64,000 bases of DNA from Cliona cf. orientalis (GCA_963930775.1 OZ005701.1:7819669-7883668); one strand, 5' to 3'; numbered from the stretch's first letter, positions 1 to 10,914 are shown. Translations and numbers: made by a program. The notes: generated from the sequence alone by a model not told the origin.

Positions 1-91
1 GTAAAGCAGACTTTACATCACAAATTTCAAGATGTCAAGGTCTAGTAGAATAAATATCTTCCTAAGTTTAGGCCCACTTGGCTGACAAGAT

Positions 92-111
92 GGGGGGGCT
101 GTAGCCCCCCC
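92..111. repeat. short perfect G/C hairpin
   Basis: Seven Gs followed by CT pair with AG followed by seven Cs across a two-base loop. Similar G/C-rich stretches recur near 32860, 37750 and 63660, so this is probably part of a dispersed repeat. No function can be assigned. Confidence 0.5.
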
Positions 112-141
112 AGCCCCCCTGCTTCTTACGCCAGTGTATAG

Positions 142-702
142 GTAGGCCTACTTGCCGGCCGATGCTATGATGTCATACTCCATGGGTTTGGCCAGCCAGA
201 GGAAATCCAGTCTTGCCTAGAGGACTGCAAGAAACTTGGAGCCAAGTTGGTTGAACACCACGGAGCTGACCTTTCTGACCCCAGCCAGATTGAGGCTTGT
301 TTCCAGCACATAGAGGACAAGTGTGGCCGTGGCCCTGATGTGCTGGTGAATAATGCTGGTGAGTTATGCTGAATGTAGGACGCCTCTAGCCCACATTCTA
401 TTTCTCTCTCTCTCTCTCTCTCTCATAGGTATCCAGTATGTTTCTCCAATTAAGAGAGCAATGGGACAAAATTTTATCGATAAACTTATCAGCTGCCTTT
501 CACACCACTAGACTGGCGGTCAAGGGCATGAAGGAGAGAGGTGCTGACCATGTAATAATTAGTTAACTCCTGTTAATTAACCTCTTAATAATTATTAGGC
601 TGGGGTAGGATCATCAACATCTCTTCAGTTCATGGCCTGGTTGGATCTGTGAACAAGTCTGCTTTTGTTGCTGCAAGACACAGCATTATTGGACTCACTA
701 AG
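142..702 (+). pseudogene. broken copy of D-3-hydroxybutyrate dehydrogenase-like SDR
   Basis: Three exons (142..358, 429..540, 599..702) match exons 2-4 of the intact SDR gene at 6350..7931 at high nucleotide identity, with the same intron positions. Exon 429..540 lacks 11 bases (GAAGACTTTCC in the intact copy, after position ~449), which shifts the frame. In exon 599..702 the catalytic YxxxK is altered: Tyr is replaced by Phe and Lys by Arg (SAFVAAR instead of SAYVATK). Exons 5-8 are not found downstream; unrelated sequence follows. Exon 1 would lie just before the window, so its state is unknown. The frameshift plus loss of both catalytic residues argue for a pseudogene rather than an assembly error. 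Confidence 0.85.
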
Positions 703-725
703 GTACATGATTATAATATGGACAG

Positions 726-1565
726 GAGACACAGAGAGCCACTACTCGGAGCACATGACCCCAGCCTGCATGACAGGGGAGTCAGACGCTGAGAATGCTG
801 AAAAGATTGTCACTCATCAGCTGCTATGGAGATCCGAGTGTGAGTTTATGCACAAGAGAGAGAGAGAGTGTGTGTGTATGTGTGTTCTTTTGGAATGGAG
901 AGAAAGAGAGTGAGAGAAAAGGAGGAAGGGAGGGAGGGAGAGAGAGAGACAGAGAGAAAGAGTGATGCTGAGACAGAAAGAGAAAGGTGAGAGAGAGAGA
1001 TTGATTTACTATGTAATCATTCTTTCTTCTCAGTCATGAACCAGTTTATCCAGAAGTTGGACAGTCGTTATGAGAAGGCCAAAAAGCCAGGCACAGGGTC
1101 GACCGTGAAGAGGGAGCGAGTCAACGGTCTTCCCTCCACCTCCAACCCTCCCCCTAGCCTCCCCTCGTGGATGAGTCGGATCCGTCCTACAAGATGCAAG
1201 CTACCACTACAGTCTGTATCTCCCCGCCCCCCATGGAAGGACAGGACCCACCCACAGGTACTAGGTACAACAGTAGTCACGTGTTGCATTTGTGTCTGAC
1301 GACCCTTACCACATATATCGTATTATTCCGCAAGTCAGTGATGTATTTTACCGAATATGAAAAGGAAAATTTTGAAACAGATGGCTACTGAGACTTGCAC
1401 AATAAGCATAGTATACTTATATTCCTTGTACGAATGCGATAATATACCTGTTTTCATCTTACAGTGCCTGAGGAGGTGACGACCTATACCACATTGATTG
1501 CTGACATTCAAGATGTTCATGATGAATCGAGCGATTTTGAGCTGCCGGACACCGTTGTGGCATGA
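726..1565 (+). pseudogene. unidentified three-exon gene remnant
   Basis: Splice-bounded coding-like blocks lie at 726..839 (acceptor GACAG, donor GTGAGT), 1034..1257 (acceptor TTCTCAG, donor GTACTA) and 1465..1565 (acceptor CTTACAG, ending in TGA). The first two join in phase and read a charged helical stretch including NQFIQKLDSRYEKAKK. The third joins in phase only if the end of the second is read one frame over, where VDESDPSYKMQATTT appears. The two frames of exon 2 are separated by a stop, so a 1-base indel near the C-rich run at 1135..1165 is implied. I do not recognise the protein family. It could be the 3' end of a decayed gene or of a transposon. Confidence 0.4.
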
Positions 1566-1708
1566 TGTCATCTTTTAGGTATAATTATCTATTATGTAAT
1601 AGCTAAGAACACTATAGCTAACAACTACATTGGGAAATAATTACCATTATAATAATTATTATTATTCATGCTAAGCGTATGACGTTGTGACATGTACCAT
1701 AATAATAT

Positions 1709-2239
1709 ACAGTGGTCCCTCTTTTGAGAGACCGCACTTGAATCCAAATAAAAATGGTCTCCCAAACGAGGTGGTCTTCCACCAGAGGAGGGTGGAGCAA
1801 TAGGTGGAGCTTTGCAAGAGTGGGTTGCATTATGCCATACATAATTTATATGAAAAATAGTTGCTTGGTATCCGTATTCGTAAGAAAGAAACTACTTTTC
1901 AACCTCCAGTCACAGGGATATTTTTAGCCCGATGAATCACTCCTCTTCTAATATGAGAACTTTTCTCTTTCCAGTCGCGCATTACTGTGGCAAAATTCCA
2001 TTCCAAGGTAGATCTACAGATTGTGCAATGTGCACGTGGGGTATTTGATCTACAGAGCTCTAGTTGAGATTAGTGATGGTCTTTAATTTCCACATAATTG
2101 GTGGTCTTTGGTTGGGTTCTAGAGGTGGTCTTTGACCAGAGGGCTGTTTGTATGTAGAGTGGTTTTGTGCATGCACTTTTTGGTTCTTAATAAGAGGTGG
2201 TCTTTCACTAGAGGGGTCTCTCAAAGGAGGGACCACTGT
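1709..2239. mobile_element. MITE-like element, terminal inverted repeats ACAGTGGTCCCTC
   Basis: The left end ACAGTGGTCCCTCTTTTGAG is inverted at the right end (CAAAGGAGGGACCACTGT), with T/A-rich flanks compatible with a TA target duplication. The ~530 bp interior has no credible gene but repeats the unit GGTGGTCTTT several times. The TA target and TIR length suggest a Tc1/mariner or pogo-derived non-autonomous element (inference). Confidence 0.7.
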
Positions 2240-2735
2240 TATAATTATTATGTTATAATGGAACAGTTGCTGTTGAATTTAAAACCAAAAATATTACATA
2301 TTGATCTGCAATTGAAACTATATCCAAACAATAAGCACAAATTAAATTTAATTTTAATTTTGTTTCTTGTCCTACAGAGGTTTGTAAAGTACACACAGGG
2401 GGCGGTTGATTTTGATATTGCTATCAGAGCCAAAAAATGGAGCACAAAAAAATTAATTTAATAATGATATGTACTAGTCTGTAGCACCAAAACGACTTAT
2501 GTAAGTGACGAACCTATAGCTAGCCTGTGCCTGTACATGTTATACATCAAGAATCTTGATATTATGGTATTTTCTCAATATCAAAAACTAGACACAGGTC
2601 TACAAAAGTAAACATGGGAAAAAGATAATTTAATTTGTATGGCCTAATAATAATTACGTTGTATGAAATTGTGTGAACATTATACCGGTAGATCTATATA
2701 CAATACATCATATTCAAGTGTTGTGTGCTCAAAAA
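2240..2735. other. AT-rich spacer, no gene seen
   Basis: Between the MITE and the 3' end of the minus-strand kinase gene I see only AT-rich sequence. A short plus-strand frame across 2132..2461 spans the MITE edge and shows no coding character. Confidence 0.5.
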
Positions 2736-5700
2736 TTATATCAAAACTCCTAAGTCTACATGCACATGCCATGCCAACAGTTCACGTTTTGTGTAGCCAC
2801 CAACTACAAATATTTCTCCATTAGGGAGAACTGTGCAAGCACACTGCCATCGTTTAGTCGGCAAGTCACCAACCTTGACCCAGCTCCTGCTGCTAGGTTG
2901 GTAGCGGTGGATGGCTGAACTTTCAATTCCTCCAACTGTCAACAGAGCTCCATTGAGAACTAAGAGAGTGGAGTATACTTGTGTCGGTAGAGTGTCAGTC
3001 AGAGTCTGCCATGGTGATGGCTGAGGAGGTGAAGTATTACCAGCAGACTGCGAAAGAGCTTGAGAGATGAGCTCATCCAAACACACACAGAATACATGTT
3101 CGTTATTTCCTTGAGAATCCAATCCACTTGACAAGTACCACATGTTTCCGTTGATGGCTGAAGACATATCTTTACATCCACTAGGTATCGGTGGGCCTTC
3201 ATACCACTGTCTTGAAAGAGTGTCTAGTATCTCGACCTTGTTTGAATAACTAAAAGATTCTCTTCTAATTTGACCACCAGCAACAACTAGCCACTTTTGA
3301 TAGGAGATAACAGATGATGAATGTCGTGGTGTTGGCATCTCAGGAAAGGGGCGTGTCCAAGTTCGTGACCCTTCATCCCACATTGCCAGGATACCAGTCA
3401 CTGCTTTAGTGCTAACTAAGCCACCAACCAGAACAAGTTCATTATTCACTGCAGCCATGCCAAACCACTGAGTCTCATGAGGTGGTAGCTTGCTCCATGA
3501 TCCACTAGCAAGGGAGTACACCATCACAGTACAACAATTCACAAGAGATATAAGAGTGTATCCTCCTCCAATATAGACATTATCACCAATCACTATAGCT
3601 TGTATGGTGGTTGACATTCGGTATGGCATATCCCTTCCTTGCTTCCATTTCAACTTTAGAGGACCTTTCATTGATGTCTGCAAGAAATTTCAAGTAATGA
3701 CAGTTTGAGCTGCATGTGCAGCACTAATTTGATACCGTATGGCAGATAATTTTAAGGGTGCTAATTTTCATAGAAAGTCCGAAAAGGCCCTCAAAATTAA
3801 TTTTCGTGGTTTTGAATTTCGTGACAGCAACCAATCCGGGAGCATGGTGCTGCACTATGGCAATCCAAACGTGACAAAATTACCAAATTTAAACTCAAAA
3901 TTAATGTGTACAAGTGATGATGTAATCAATACACGTGCTCGATCTCGCTCATGATCTAGCTACTTTATTACTAAACCATATCGGTTCTACCTAGGCTGCT
4001 TGTTTAATACTAAGCCATGCCTGCAGAGACTTGGACAAATAGCATGAGATAGAAGAATATTAGTGTCGAAGACGCCATCAGCTGGATGACAGTGGCTACT
4101 GTTGCTTGCTAACACTGGGAAGTGTTGGCCACGCTGCCACAATGTTTGTGGCCACACCCATCATCATGGACTCGCATAATATCACCGTAGGCATAAATTT
4201 TCGTGGGTGGGAAAATTTCATGACTGCCAAATCAACCATGAAAATAATGAAAATTAGCACCCCACGAAAATTACCAACCATACAATATCAAGACCAAGCT
4301 CACCAGTTGTAAAGGTAGTCCCTTTCTCCACTGAAAAAGATCCTCCTACATGCATATTGTTAATGACCTACATGTAACTGGGACTCCCTAATTAAGCATG
4401 ATGTACCTGCTGTCCCAGTAACTGGGTCTGACATCTCCTTAGCTCTCCCAGTAGTCTGTTGATTTCAGTATCTCTCTCTTTCATCTCTTCCTCCTGTGCC
4501 CTCAACCGAGCCTCTCTGTCCTCAAGATCAGCACGCAGACTCTAATAATAATTTTGCCTAGTTAATGAGCTTTAATATGCATAATAATGTCAATGACACC
4601 TGCAGACTTTGTTGGACACTGTTCAACTCGGCACCTTTTTGCTGGAGCTCAACTGCTGCATGTCTAAGTTCTTCCTCCATCTGTTGAATTTGAGTATCTT
4701 TCTGTTCTAGTTCAGTGGTCGTCTGCTGAAGCTGTGAACAAAGTTGTTCCTCGCTTCTAGCCCTCTCAGCCTAATACAATGACAATGACAATATTAAAAT
4801 TAATCTATGTACTCATAATCATGCAAACCTGCTCCTGATGTAAATCAGTAGTCCGCTGACAAAGCTGTCTATTAAGTTGTTCCTCAGTCCTAGCTCGCTC
4901 AGCCTGAATGAGTGGTAACAAATAGTCATGCGCTGCATAATAATAATAATTTATTATTATCATGGTACACATTCATTATTGTCCTACCTGTTCCTGCTCC
5001 AGCTCCTGTTGCAGGTGTTGAATCTCCACATCCTTAGCTGCTGACTCATCAGTCTTCCTCCTCACCTCTGTCTCTCTTCCCAGTATAGCTCTCATCATCA
5101 CCACCTGTCTCACAGCATCAATCCTGGCTACTTCTCCACAAGGACCATCGATAACTGGCTTCATTTCTTCCAGAGATCTTAGCACATCTTCAGCCGTGGG
5201 TCTTTGTGAAGCTGTGTTTTTCAGACAGTTTTTCACCAGTTGTACAAGTGGATGGTTTCCTCCATTAGGCAGTGTTGTTCCAAGCTGATCAATGTATACC
5301 TGACGTCGCTCAGTTTCAGAACGAGCCAAGAGATTATCTTGATTTTCAGGATCTGAATATGTGGGCTCTAAAAGATCTCCAGGGAATGCCTGTGGTAATA
5401 TTATACGTACACAGTTGACATTAATTTTAATAGTAGAACATGTATTACATTCAGACCTACCTGTAGCCCAACAAAAATTCCAAGATGTCCAAACGAGAAG
5501 ATGTCCAGGCTGGGGCCATATCGAGCTGCAGCAGTCAGCGCTTCAGGAGGCATGTACACCAGTGTCCCTGGATTTCGAGACAGCGTCTGAGCTAGCTGAC
5601 CTGGCTGGATGTTCACGATACGAGAATTCCCAAAGTCGGTGATTTTGGCAGCAAGAGAGGGAGTCAAGAGCACGTTCTTTGCCGTCAGGTCCCTGTGGAT

Positions 5701-6201
5701 GATTTGAGGATCGTGGTTGTGTAGATAGAGCAGACCCCTGGCTATGTCCTCGAGCATGGAGCGCTTCAGGGCTAGAGGGATGTTGGGGACACTCTCAATT
5801 AGATCGTCCAGGCTACTGTCCAGTCTCTCCATCACCAGCACAGGGAGTTGGCAGTTGGGGAGGAAACACAGACCCAGGAACTGGGTGATATTTGGGTGAC
5901 GAAGATCAGACATCAGCTGGCACTCCTGCACGTACTTGGCAGCAATGTCTCTCACTCCAACATTTCCAACATCCAATAGAATCTCGTGGATCTTCTTTCC
6001 AGCACACACTAGCCCGTTCACCTCAACCTAAACAGGGGCGTGGCTCGTTAGCACCCATAAATTTCCATTTTCTATTACCTCTTCCACTGTTCCGTAGGAG
6101 CCAGTGCCCAGCTGTCTACCAGTGGGTCTCGCCTGCACCAAGAATCGTCGCAGGTTCCTGTCGTTTGCAAGACCTCGAAACTGACCTCTCAACGCAGCCA
6201 T
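2736..6201 (-). CDS. TKL-type protein kinase with coiled coil and C-terminal kelch propeller (copy 1)
   Basis: Eight exons (transcript order): 6079..6201, 5461..6027, 4988..5389, 4829..4903, 4600..4770, 4407..4541, 4304..4345, 2736..3677; about 818 residues. The start is the MAALRGQF Met. The kinase domain (residues ~28-330) has a Gly-rich loop GTGSYGTVEE, the Lys of AGKK, an alphaC Glu in QECQLMS, HRDLTAKN, DFG and an MPPEAL APE-like motif, so it looks catalytically competent. A ~150-residue Gln/Glu-rich coiled coil follows, then about six kelch repeats (VYIGGGYT, LVLVGG, LVVAGG, LLTVGG, IFVVGG) forming a likely beta-propeller. No signal peptide or membrane segment is seen, so it is probably a cytosolic scaffolded kinase. 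Its start lies 148 bp from the divergent SDR gene. Substrates and partners are unknown. Confidence 0.87.
3731..4289. mobile_element. MITE-like inverted-repeat element in kinase intron
   Basis: Left arm (3731..~3768: ACCGTATGG, then GGGTGCTAATTTTC) is inverted at the right end (~4248..4289). It fills most of the intron between the 42-base exon and the kelch exon of the minus-strand kinase gene. The ACCGTAT terminus relates it to elements at 17335..17523 and 37453..37663. Confidence 0.6.
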
Positions 6202-6349
6202 GTTGCTCCAAATTAGGAAAGAGTCGTCAGCCAGCGTGAAGGAGGCACATACTCCCCCAGTTGCATACACCACGCCTATGCAGTGCCCGACGAGCCCCAC
6301 CCACATGTACTGGTGCGCATTAAATAGATCCCAACTAGCCAGATACTAG
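6202..6349. promoter_or_regulatory. 148 bp divergent intergenic region (kinase / SDR)
   Basis: The only spacer between the start codons of the minus-strand kinase gene and the plus-strand SDR gene, so both promoters and 5' UTRs must lie here or overlap the genes. No TATA box is evident. The divergent arrangement is seen directly; shared regulation is inference. Confidence 0.5.
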
Positions 6350-7931
6350 ATGGCATCGGGTCGACTTGCTCTAGTGACAGGATCCACCAGTGGGATAGGC
6401 CTCGGAATTGCAAAGGTACCACCTACACGTGCATTTACCATAAATTTGAGTGCCTTACCTGAAATTGAACTCTGGTAGACTGTACTATGTCTGGGGTATA
6501 TAGCGCTAGCAGCCCCTTCGTATTAAGACTGAGTGTGGTACAGGGAGGAAGGGGCTGGTACCCCAGATTAAATCAACAATCATGCTGTATAGGATAAAAC
6601 CTTGCATTTTGTAATATATAAGGATGTGTGTGATTTCATGATATGAATTAGGAACTGATTACACTGATTTTTTTATCTGCTATAGGTACTTGCCGGCCAG
6701 TACTATGATGTCATACTTCATGGGTTTGGCCAGCCAGAGGAGATCCAGTCTTGTTTAGAGGACTGCAAGAAACTTGGAGCCAAGTTCATTGAACACCATG
6801 GAGCTGACCTTTCTGACCCCAGCCAGATTGAGGCTTGTTTCAAGCACGTAGAGGACAAGTGCGGCCGTGGCCCTGATGTGCTGGTGAATAATGCTGGTGA
6901 GCTGTGCTGAACGTAGGATGCCTCTAGCCCACATTCTATTTCTCTATCTCTCCCTTCCCCCCCCCCCTCTCCCATAGGTATCCAATATGTTTCTCCGATT
7001 GAAGACTTTCCAAGAGAGCAATGGGACAAAATTTTATCGATAAACTTATCAGCTGCCTTTCACACCACTAGACTGGCGGTCAAAAGCATGAAAGAGAGAG
7101 GTACTGACCATGTAAAAATTAGTTAATTATTAACACCTGTTAATTAACCTCTTAATTATTAGGCTGGGGTAGGATCATCAATATCTCTTCGGTTCATGGC
7201 CTGGTTGGATCTGTGAACAAATCCGCTTATGTTGCTACAAAGCACGGCATTATTGGACTCACTAAGGCACATAATTTATACAGACGGAAATAACTGTGCT
7301 TATGGAAGATGATATCACTGGATTTAATTATTTTACCTAGGTTGTTGCCTTGGAAACGGCTGGCACTGGTGTGACTTGTAATGCTATCTGCCCAGGATTT
7401 GCTCTCACTCCATGTAAGATATTCATGACAATTATATACATTGGAATCCCTCTAAGTTAATTTTGGCGGGCTGTATTACACACAAAAGTAGTTACCCCTA
7501 AATATCATTTCTGAAATAGAGGGATTCTGCTGTAGATAAAACAAAATTATAGCAATCTTTAATTTCCAATGTCAGTGGTGGTGCCACAAGTAGAGGCCAT
7601 TGCTGAAAGGAATGGAATCAGTTTCAATGAAGCGAAGGTTTGAACAATGTCATGTGGTCGTCAACTTCAGGTAGTACTGCAACTTCTTCCATTACCTTCT
7701 TTACCAGGTGCTACTTCTGAAAGACAAGCAACCTTCAAAAGATTTCGCATTACCGGAAGAGGTATGGCCCTCAACACTTTGACCACCACCTTTCAAAATA
7801 ATTAATGGTTCCCCCCTCCCCCCAAATAATTTTGTCAGATTGGCTCACTGGTTGCATACATTTCTTCTGACGATGCTCGGCAAGTCACTGGTGGCACATT
7901 CACCATTGATGGGGGATGGACAGCACAATAA
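6350..7931 (+). CDS. D-3-hydroxybutyrate dehydrogenase-like short-chain dehydrogenase
   Basis: Eight exons: 6350..6415, 6686..6896, 6978..7100, 7163..7266, 7341..7413, 7576..7637, 7708..7761, 7839..7931; 261 residues. It shows the classical SDR layout: [13 protein letters not shown] (TGxxxGxG, NAD binding) at residue ~10, NNAG at ~90, Ser in ISSVHG and YVATK (YxxxK catalytic pair), then NAICPG. The C-terminus GGWTAQ and overall pattern match bacterial-type D-3-hydroxybutyrate dehydrogenases, which interconvert 3-hydroxybutyrate and acetoacetate with NAD. Exon 4 ends with a GC donor (AAG|GCACAT) where the broken copy at 702 has GT. Eight exons show that it is a resident eukaryotic gene, not contamination. 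No targeting signal is obvious. The enzyme class is firm; the exact substrate is inferred by family resemblance. Confidence 0.9.
7437..7534. mobile_element. 98 bp MITE in SDR intron 5
   Basis: Imperfect terminal inverted repeats: TACATTGGAATCCCTCTA at the left, TAGAGGGATTCTGCTGTA at the right. TA at both ends suggests a TA target. No coding content. Confidence 0.55.
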
Positions 7932-8147
7932 CACCAAATCTATGTAGAGCTTTTTTACCAATTTTTATCTTCTTATTTAATGTTATCAATATTCACGATC
8001 TAAGTGGATAATATTTCACAATACACTTCAGCAACATACATAATAATTATATAGACTGAAACAAAATTAATACATAAATACTGTACATAAATATTTTTAA
8101 TCAATCATACCGGTAAAAGAGTTGGTTGAGCTTTTCGCTGAAAATAC

Positions 8148-8864
8148 TTAACGGAAATCTTCTGCATTGAACATGCCCTGAGAGAATAACAATTGGTAAA
8201 GGTCGTCACTATGATTGCATGGCCCACACAACACAATACAAATTTATTAATAGCAGATTCTGACCTTTGCCCTTCTAAGGATGGAGTCCTTGCTGGGGTC
8301 GTAGGGGTGATCTTTTGACGGGATCTCCAAGACAGCAGGTATGGGCTGCTCATACACGTCCAGAAGATGTCTGATCATCTCTGCTATCTGCAAAAATTAA
8401 TGGACACAAAAGACATCACTATTATAGTCCCCGCTATCTGTGAAGAGTACCCCAGTAGAGATACAAAACGTATCATTATTAAATTTTATAGTCCTTGTGA
8501 ACAAGGACACCCCATTAATTAATTTTAACAAGGACATAATTATAGAGTGTGCCCCACGAAACTGAGCTATGTAAGAACTGTCTCTAAAACTATTAAAGAA
8601 TCTTATGGGCGTCCTTAAAAATCTTAAATTAAGCAGAAGGTGCAGGCACTATTTTCATACTGTCAATACTCTTACGTACATGTTGGTTAATGAGTAGCAC
8701 ATTGATGTCAGGCCTAGTGGTGAAAGATTTGAATGCTTCTTCAATATCACTGACTGAGGTTTCTATACATGTATGAGGAGAGAGAGAGTGAGTGAGAAGG
8801 AGAGAGCAGTGAGAGCAAGAGGAGCATGGGTGAAGAGGGAGAGAGAGAGAGGAGGGTGAGAGAA

Positions 8865-8934
<70 letters not shown>

Positions 8935-9936
8935 ATAAACAAAAGGAACACGATCTATCATTCACAGCTACATGTGTAGACATTGTGACTAAAAGGCTTT
9001 CCAATAGCTATAACCATTAATACTCATTTTGCAAACAGACACACATATGCATTCTCTCTCCCACCCTCCCCCTTCTACATAAGGCCATACCTTTGTTGAC
9101 GACCAAGAAATTTGGGTGCCGTTTACTGTTGAGCTCACCGATTCCCCCCAGTAGAAAACCAGTACAAGTATCCTGAGAGATAAAAAAGAAATGCCACATA
9201 CACACTATTAAAAATATCGCACTAGAGAAGTAGTCTGCTGTACAGATAATTTTACAAGGGGTGGTCTCTCCTATACCCAGTGTGGTCAGATCTGCGACCG
9301 GGGTCACGGGGTAGTCACTGGGTCACCGAGGTTTTTCATTAGTGGTCACCAGGTCACGGCGCTAAAATTGCTATTCCGCAGTCACAGAGCACAAACATGG
9401 ACGAGGTTGTCAGACATATCAGAGAAGTCAAATACTAGCTAAATAATACGTAGGTACATATTCAGAGATGATATACTCGCCCTTTAAACGTTCCATATCC
9501 ACATGACATGTTCTGGTTCGACGTTCTACAGCTAGCTAGCTACGTTACTAATATCATTAAATTTAATAATTATGTTCACGTGAGCACGTGCGGCCCGCGG
9601 CTACTACTATACTATGGCGCTAATAGCCAACGATTTTAAGCGTGGTCACTAGGTCACAGCCGAATTTTAAGCACGGTCACGAGGTCACAGCCGAATTTTG
9701 GCGGTCACAAATTGTGACCCCGGTCGCAGATCTAACCACAGTGGGTATAGGAGAGACCACCCCTTGTTTTATTAGATCAGCCCCTGATAAATATTATTTT
9801 TGGCCTAATTTTCTTTTCGATACCTAACTACCACCGCTCCAGTATTATATAAACACACAACTCAAGACATAATCGTTACCTCATCTCCGATGAGGGCCAG
9901 CAGCTTGCCACCCTTCGCGCTAGAACCTCCTTCCAT
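8148..9936 (-). CDS. ATP6V1F: V-type proton ATPase subunit F
   Basis: Five exons (transcript order): 9880..9936, 9091..9172, 8680..8762, 8265..8387, 8148..8177; 124 residues, close to the usual 119-124. The start [10 protein letters not shown] leads into the family core [21 protein letters not shown], then [23 protein letters not shown] and the terminal GMFNAEDFR. Subunit F sits in the central stalk of the V1 sector and helps couple ATP hydrolysis to proton pumping in endomembranes. Intron 1 carries a 512 bp MITE and intron 2 a long GA tract. The gene is divergent from FMC1, with 127-139 bp between start codons, and converges on the SDR gene. Confidence 0.95.
8871..8928. repeat. (GA)n microsatellite
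   Basis: Near-perfect GA dinucleotide run in the V-ATPase F intron 2. It gives spurious Ser/Leu open frames on the minus strand. Confidence 0.95.
9255..9766. mobile_element. 512 bp MITE in V-ATPase F intron 1
   Basis: Terminal inverted repeats of about 50 bases start CAAGGGGTGGTCTCTCCTAT at the left and end with the complement at the right. TTTTA flanks both sides, a likely target duplication. The interior has several direct GGTCAC-spacer-AGGTCAC repeats (9305..9355, 9643..9712). No transposase frame. Confidence 0.8.
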
Positions 9937-10063
9937 TCCGATCGCCAAGAAACTTGAAGTGTCTTGTGACCCCAAAAAATGCTGAATCGGCATAAACTAT
10001 TCTCGGGTTGAAGGTCAAAAGTAGGCGTTCACTACTAGCTTGCAAGCCACACCCCTCATCCAC
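9937..10063. promoter_or_regulatory. 127 bp divergent promoter region (ATP6V1F / FMC1)
   Basis: Both start codons flank this short spacer, so the two genes must share or interleave promoter elements. It holds no clear TATA box. The genes serve the two rotary ATPase systems (V-ATPase and mitochondrial ATP synthase). Confidence 0.55.
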
Positions 10064-10581
10064 ATGCATGATCAGATGTCGAACTTGCTGAGAACGTGCA
10101 GAAGACTCCTGAGGGAGCTGAGCAGGTCAGAACCAGAGGTGAGCACAAAAATGAACCTAAACTGTGTGCTTTTCCATGAAATTCAGCTGTTTGCCATTCT
10201 GTGCACGTAGCTTCATAGTTTCTTCACTGTGGTTTCTTGATGCAGGCTGGAATAGGCCTGGGATCAAGAACACAACCATAAAAGTAATCTGATAAGACTT
10301 ACTAAGCTATACTTATAACTCTACCACAATGCACACAGGCTTGGAGGGGGGACGTGTGGAAATACATAGCATCTGAAGTCCGTGGCAGTAGCAATCTTTC
10401 TTCGGAGTCCAATGATGAAGGGGCACGGAACCTCCAGCTCCTAGAGAACTACCTGACGTATGTGCAGAGCTCTCGAGAGCACAGGGAACTGCTGGGGAGG
10501 TACCAGGGAAGAGGTGAAAGGTCGGTGGAGGAGAGTGCTCACCTGGTCGGACTGGAGTTACCGAACCAATCAACTGCCTGA
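10064..10581 (+). CDS. FMC1: FMC1-like mitochondrial ATP synthase (complex V) assembly factor
   Basis: Two exons, 10064..10138 and 10339..10581. Two in-frame ATGs are possible, at 10064 and 10076 (MSNLLRTCRRLLRELSR); the second gives 101 residues. The basic Leu/Arg N-terminus resembles the LYR-type start of the FMC1 family. The C-terminus YQGRGERSVEESAHLVGLEL is the family hallmark (GERSVEESAxLVGLxLP). FMC1 assists assembly or stability of the F1 part of ATP synthase in the mitochondrial matrix. The gene shares a very short divergent spacer with V-ATPase subunit F. Confidence 0.88.
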
Positions 10582-10914
10582 AACAGTTAATGGAAGCAGT
10601 AACTACCCCCCCCCCCCCAAATTGTTATTACCATCTTACGAACCCCATGCGCTCCTTTATTATGTATACATAATACGTATGTAACTAAATTTTAATGTTG
10701 CGTAAGTTTTATACGGTGATCCATTATCTGTTGCTATGATCAGGAATTATTATTATTATAAGAATTAGTATTATTTTGTCTAACAAGATTTGGTATAAGT
10801 TTGCAAGCATGATTGCTGTGCACTGTGGCTGTTATTATGGACTTGTCCTTGAAGAAGGATGGAAGTGCCTAGCTATATCGGTATTGAGTTAATGATATTC
10901 ATAGCTATTAATTG
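10582..10914. other. AT-rich spacer
   Basis: Downstream of FMC1. It contains a poly-C run (10603..10618) and AT-rich sequence likely including the 3' UTR. No other feature seen. Confidence 0.5.

Noticed and set aside
6350..7931. Bacterial contamination or symbiont origin of the SDR gene
   Set aside because: Eight exons with conserved phases, a spliced pseudogene copy nearby and a divergent eukaryotic neighbour show it is nuclear.
8629..9020. Ser/Leu-rich and Glu/Arg-rich open frames
   Set aside because: They are translations of GA/CT microsatellites. The same applies around 24456, 44109, 52302 and 53077.
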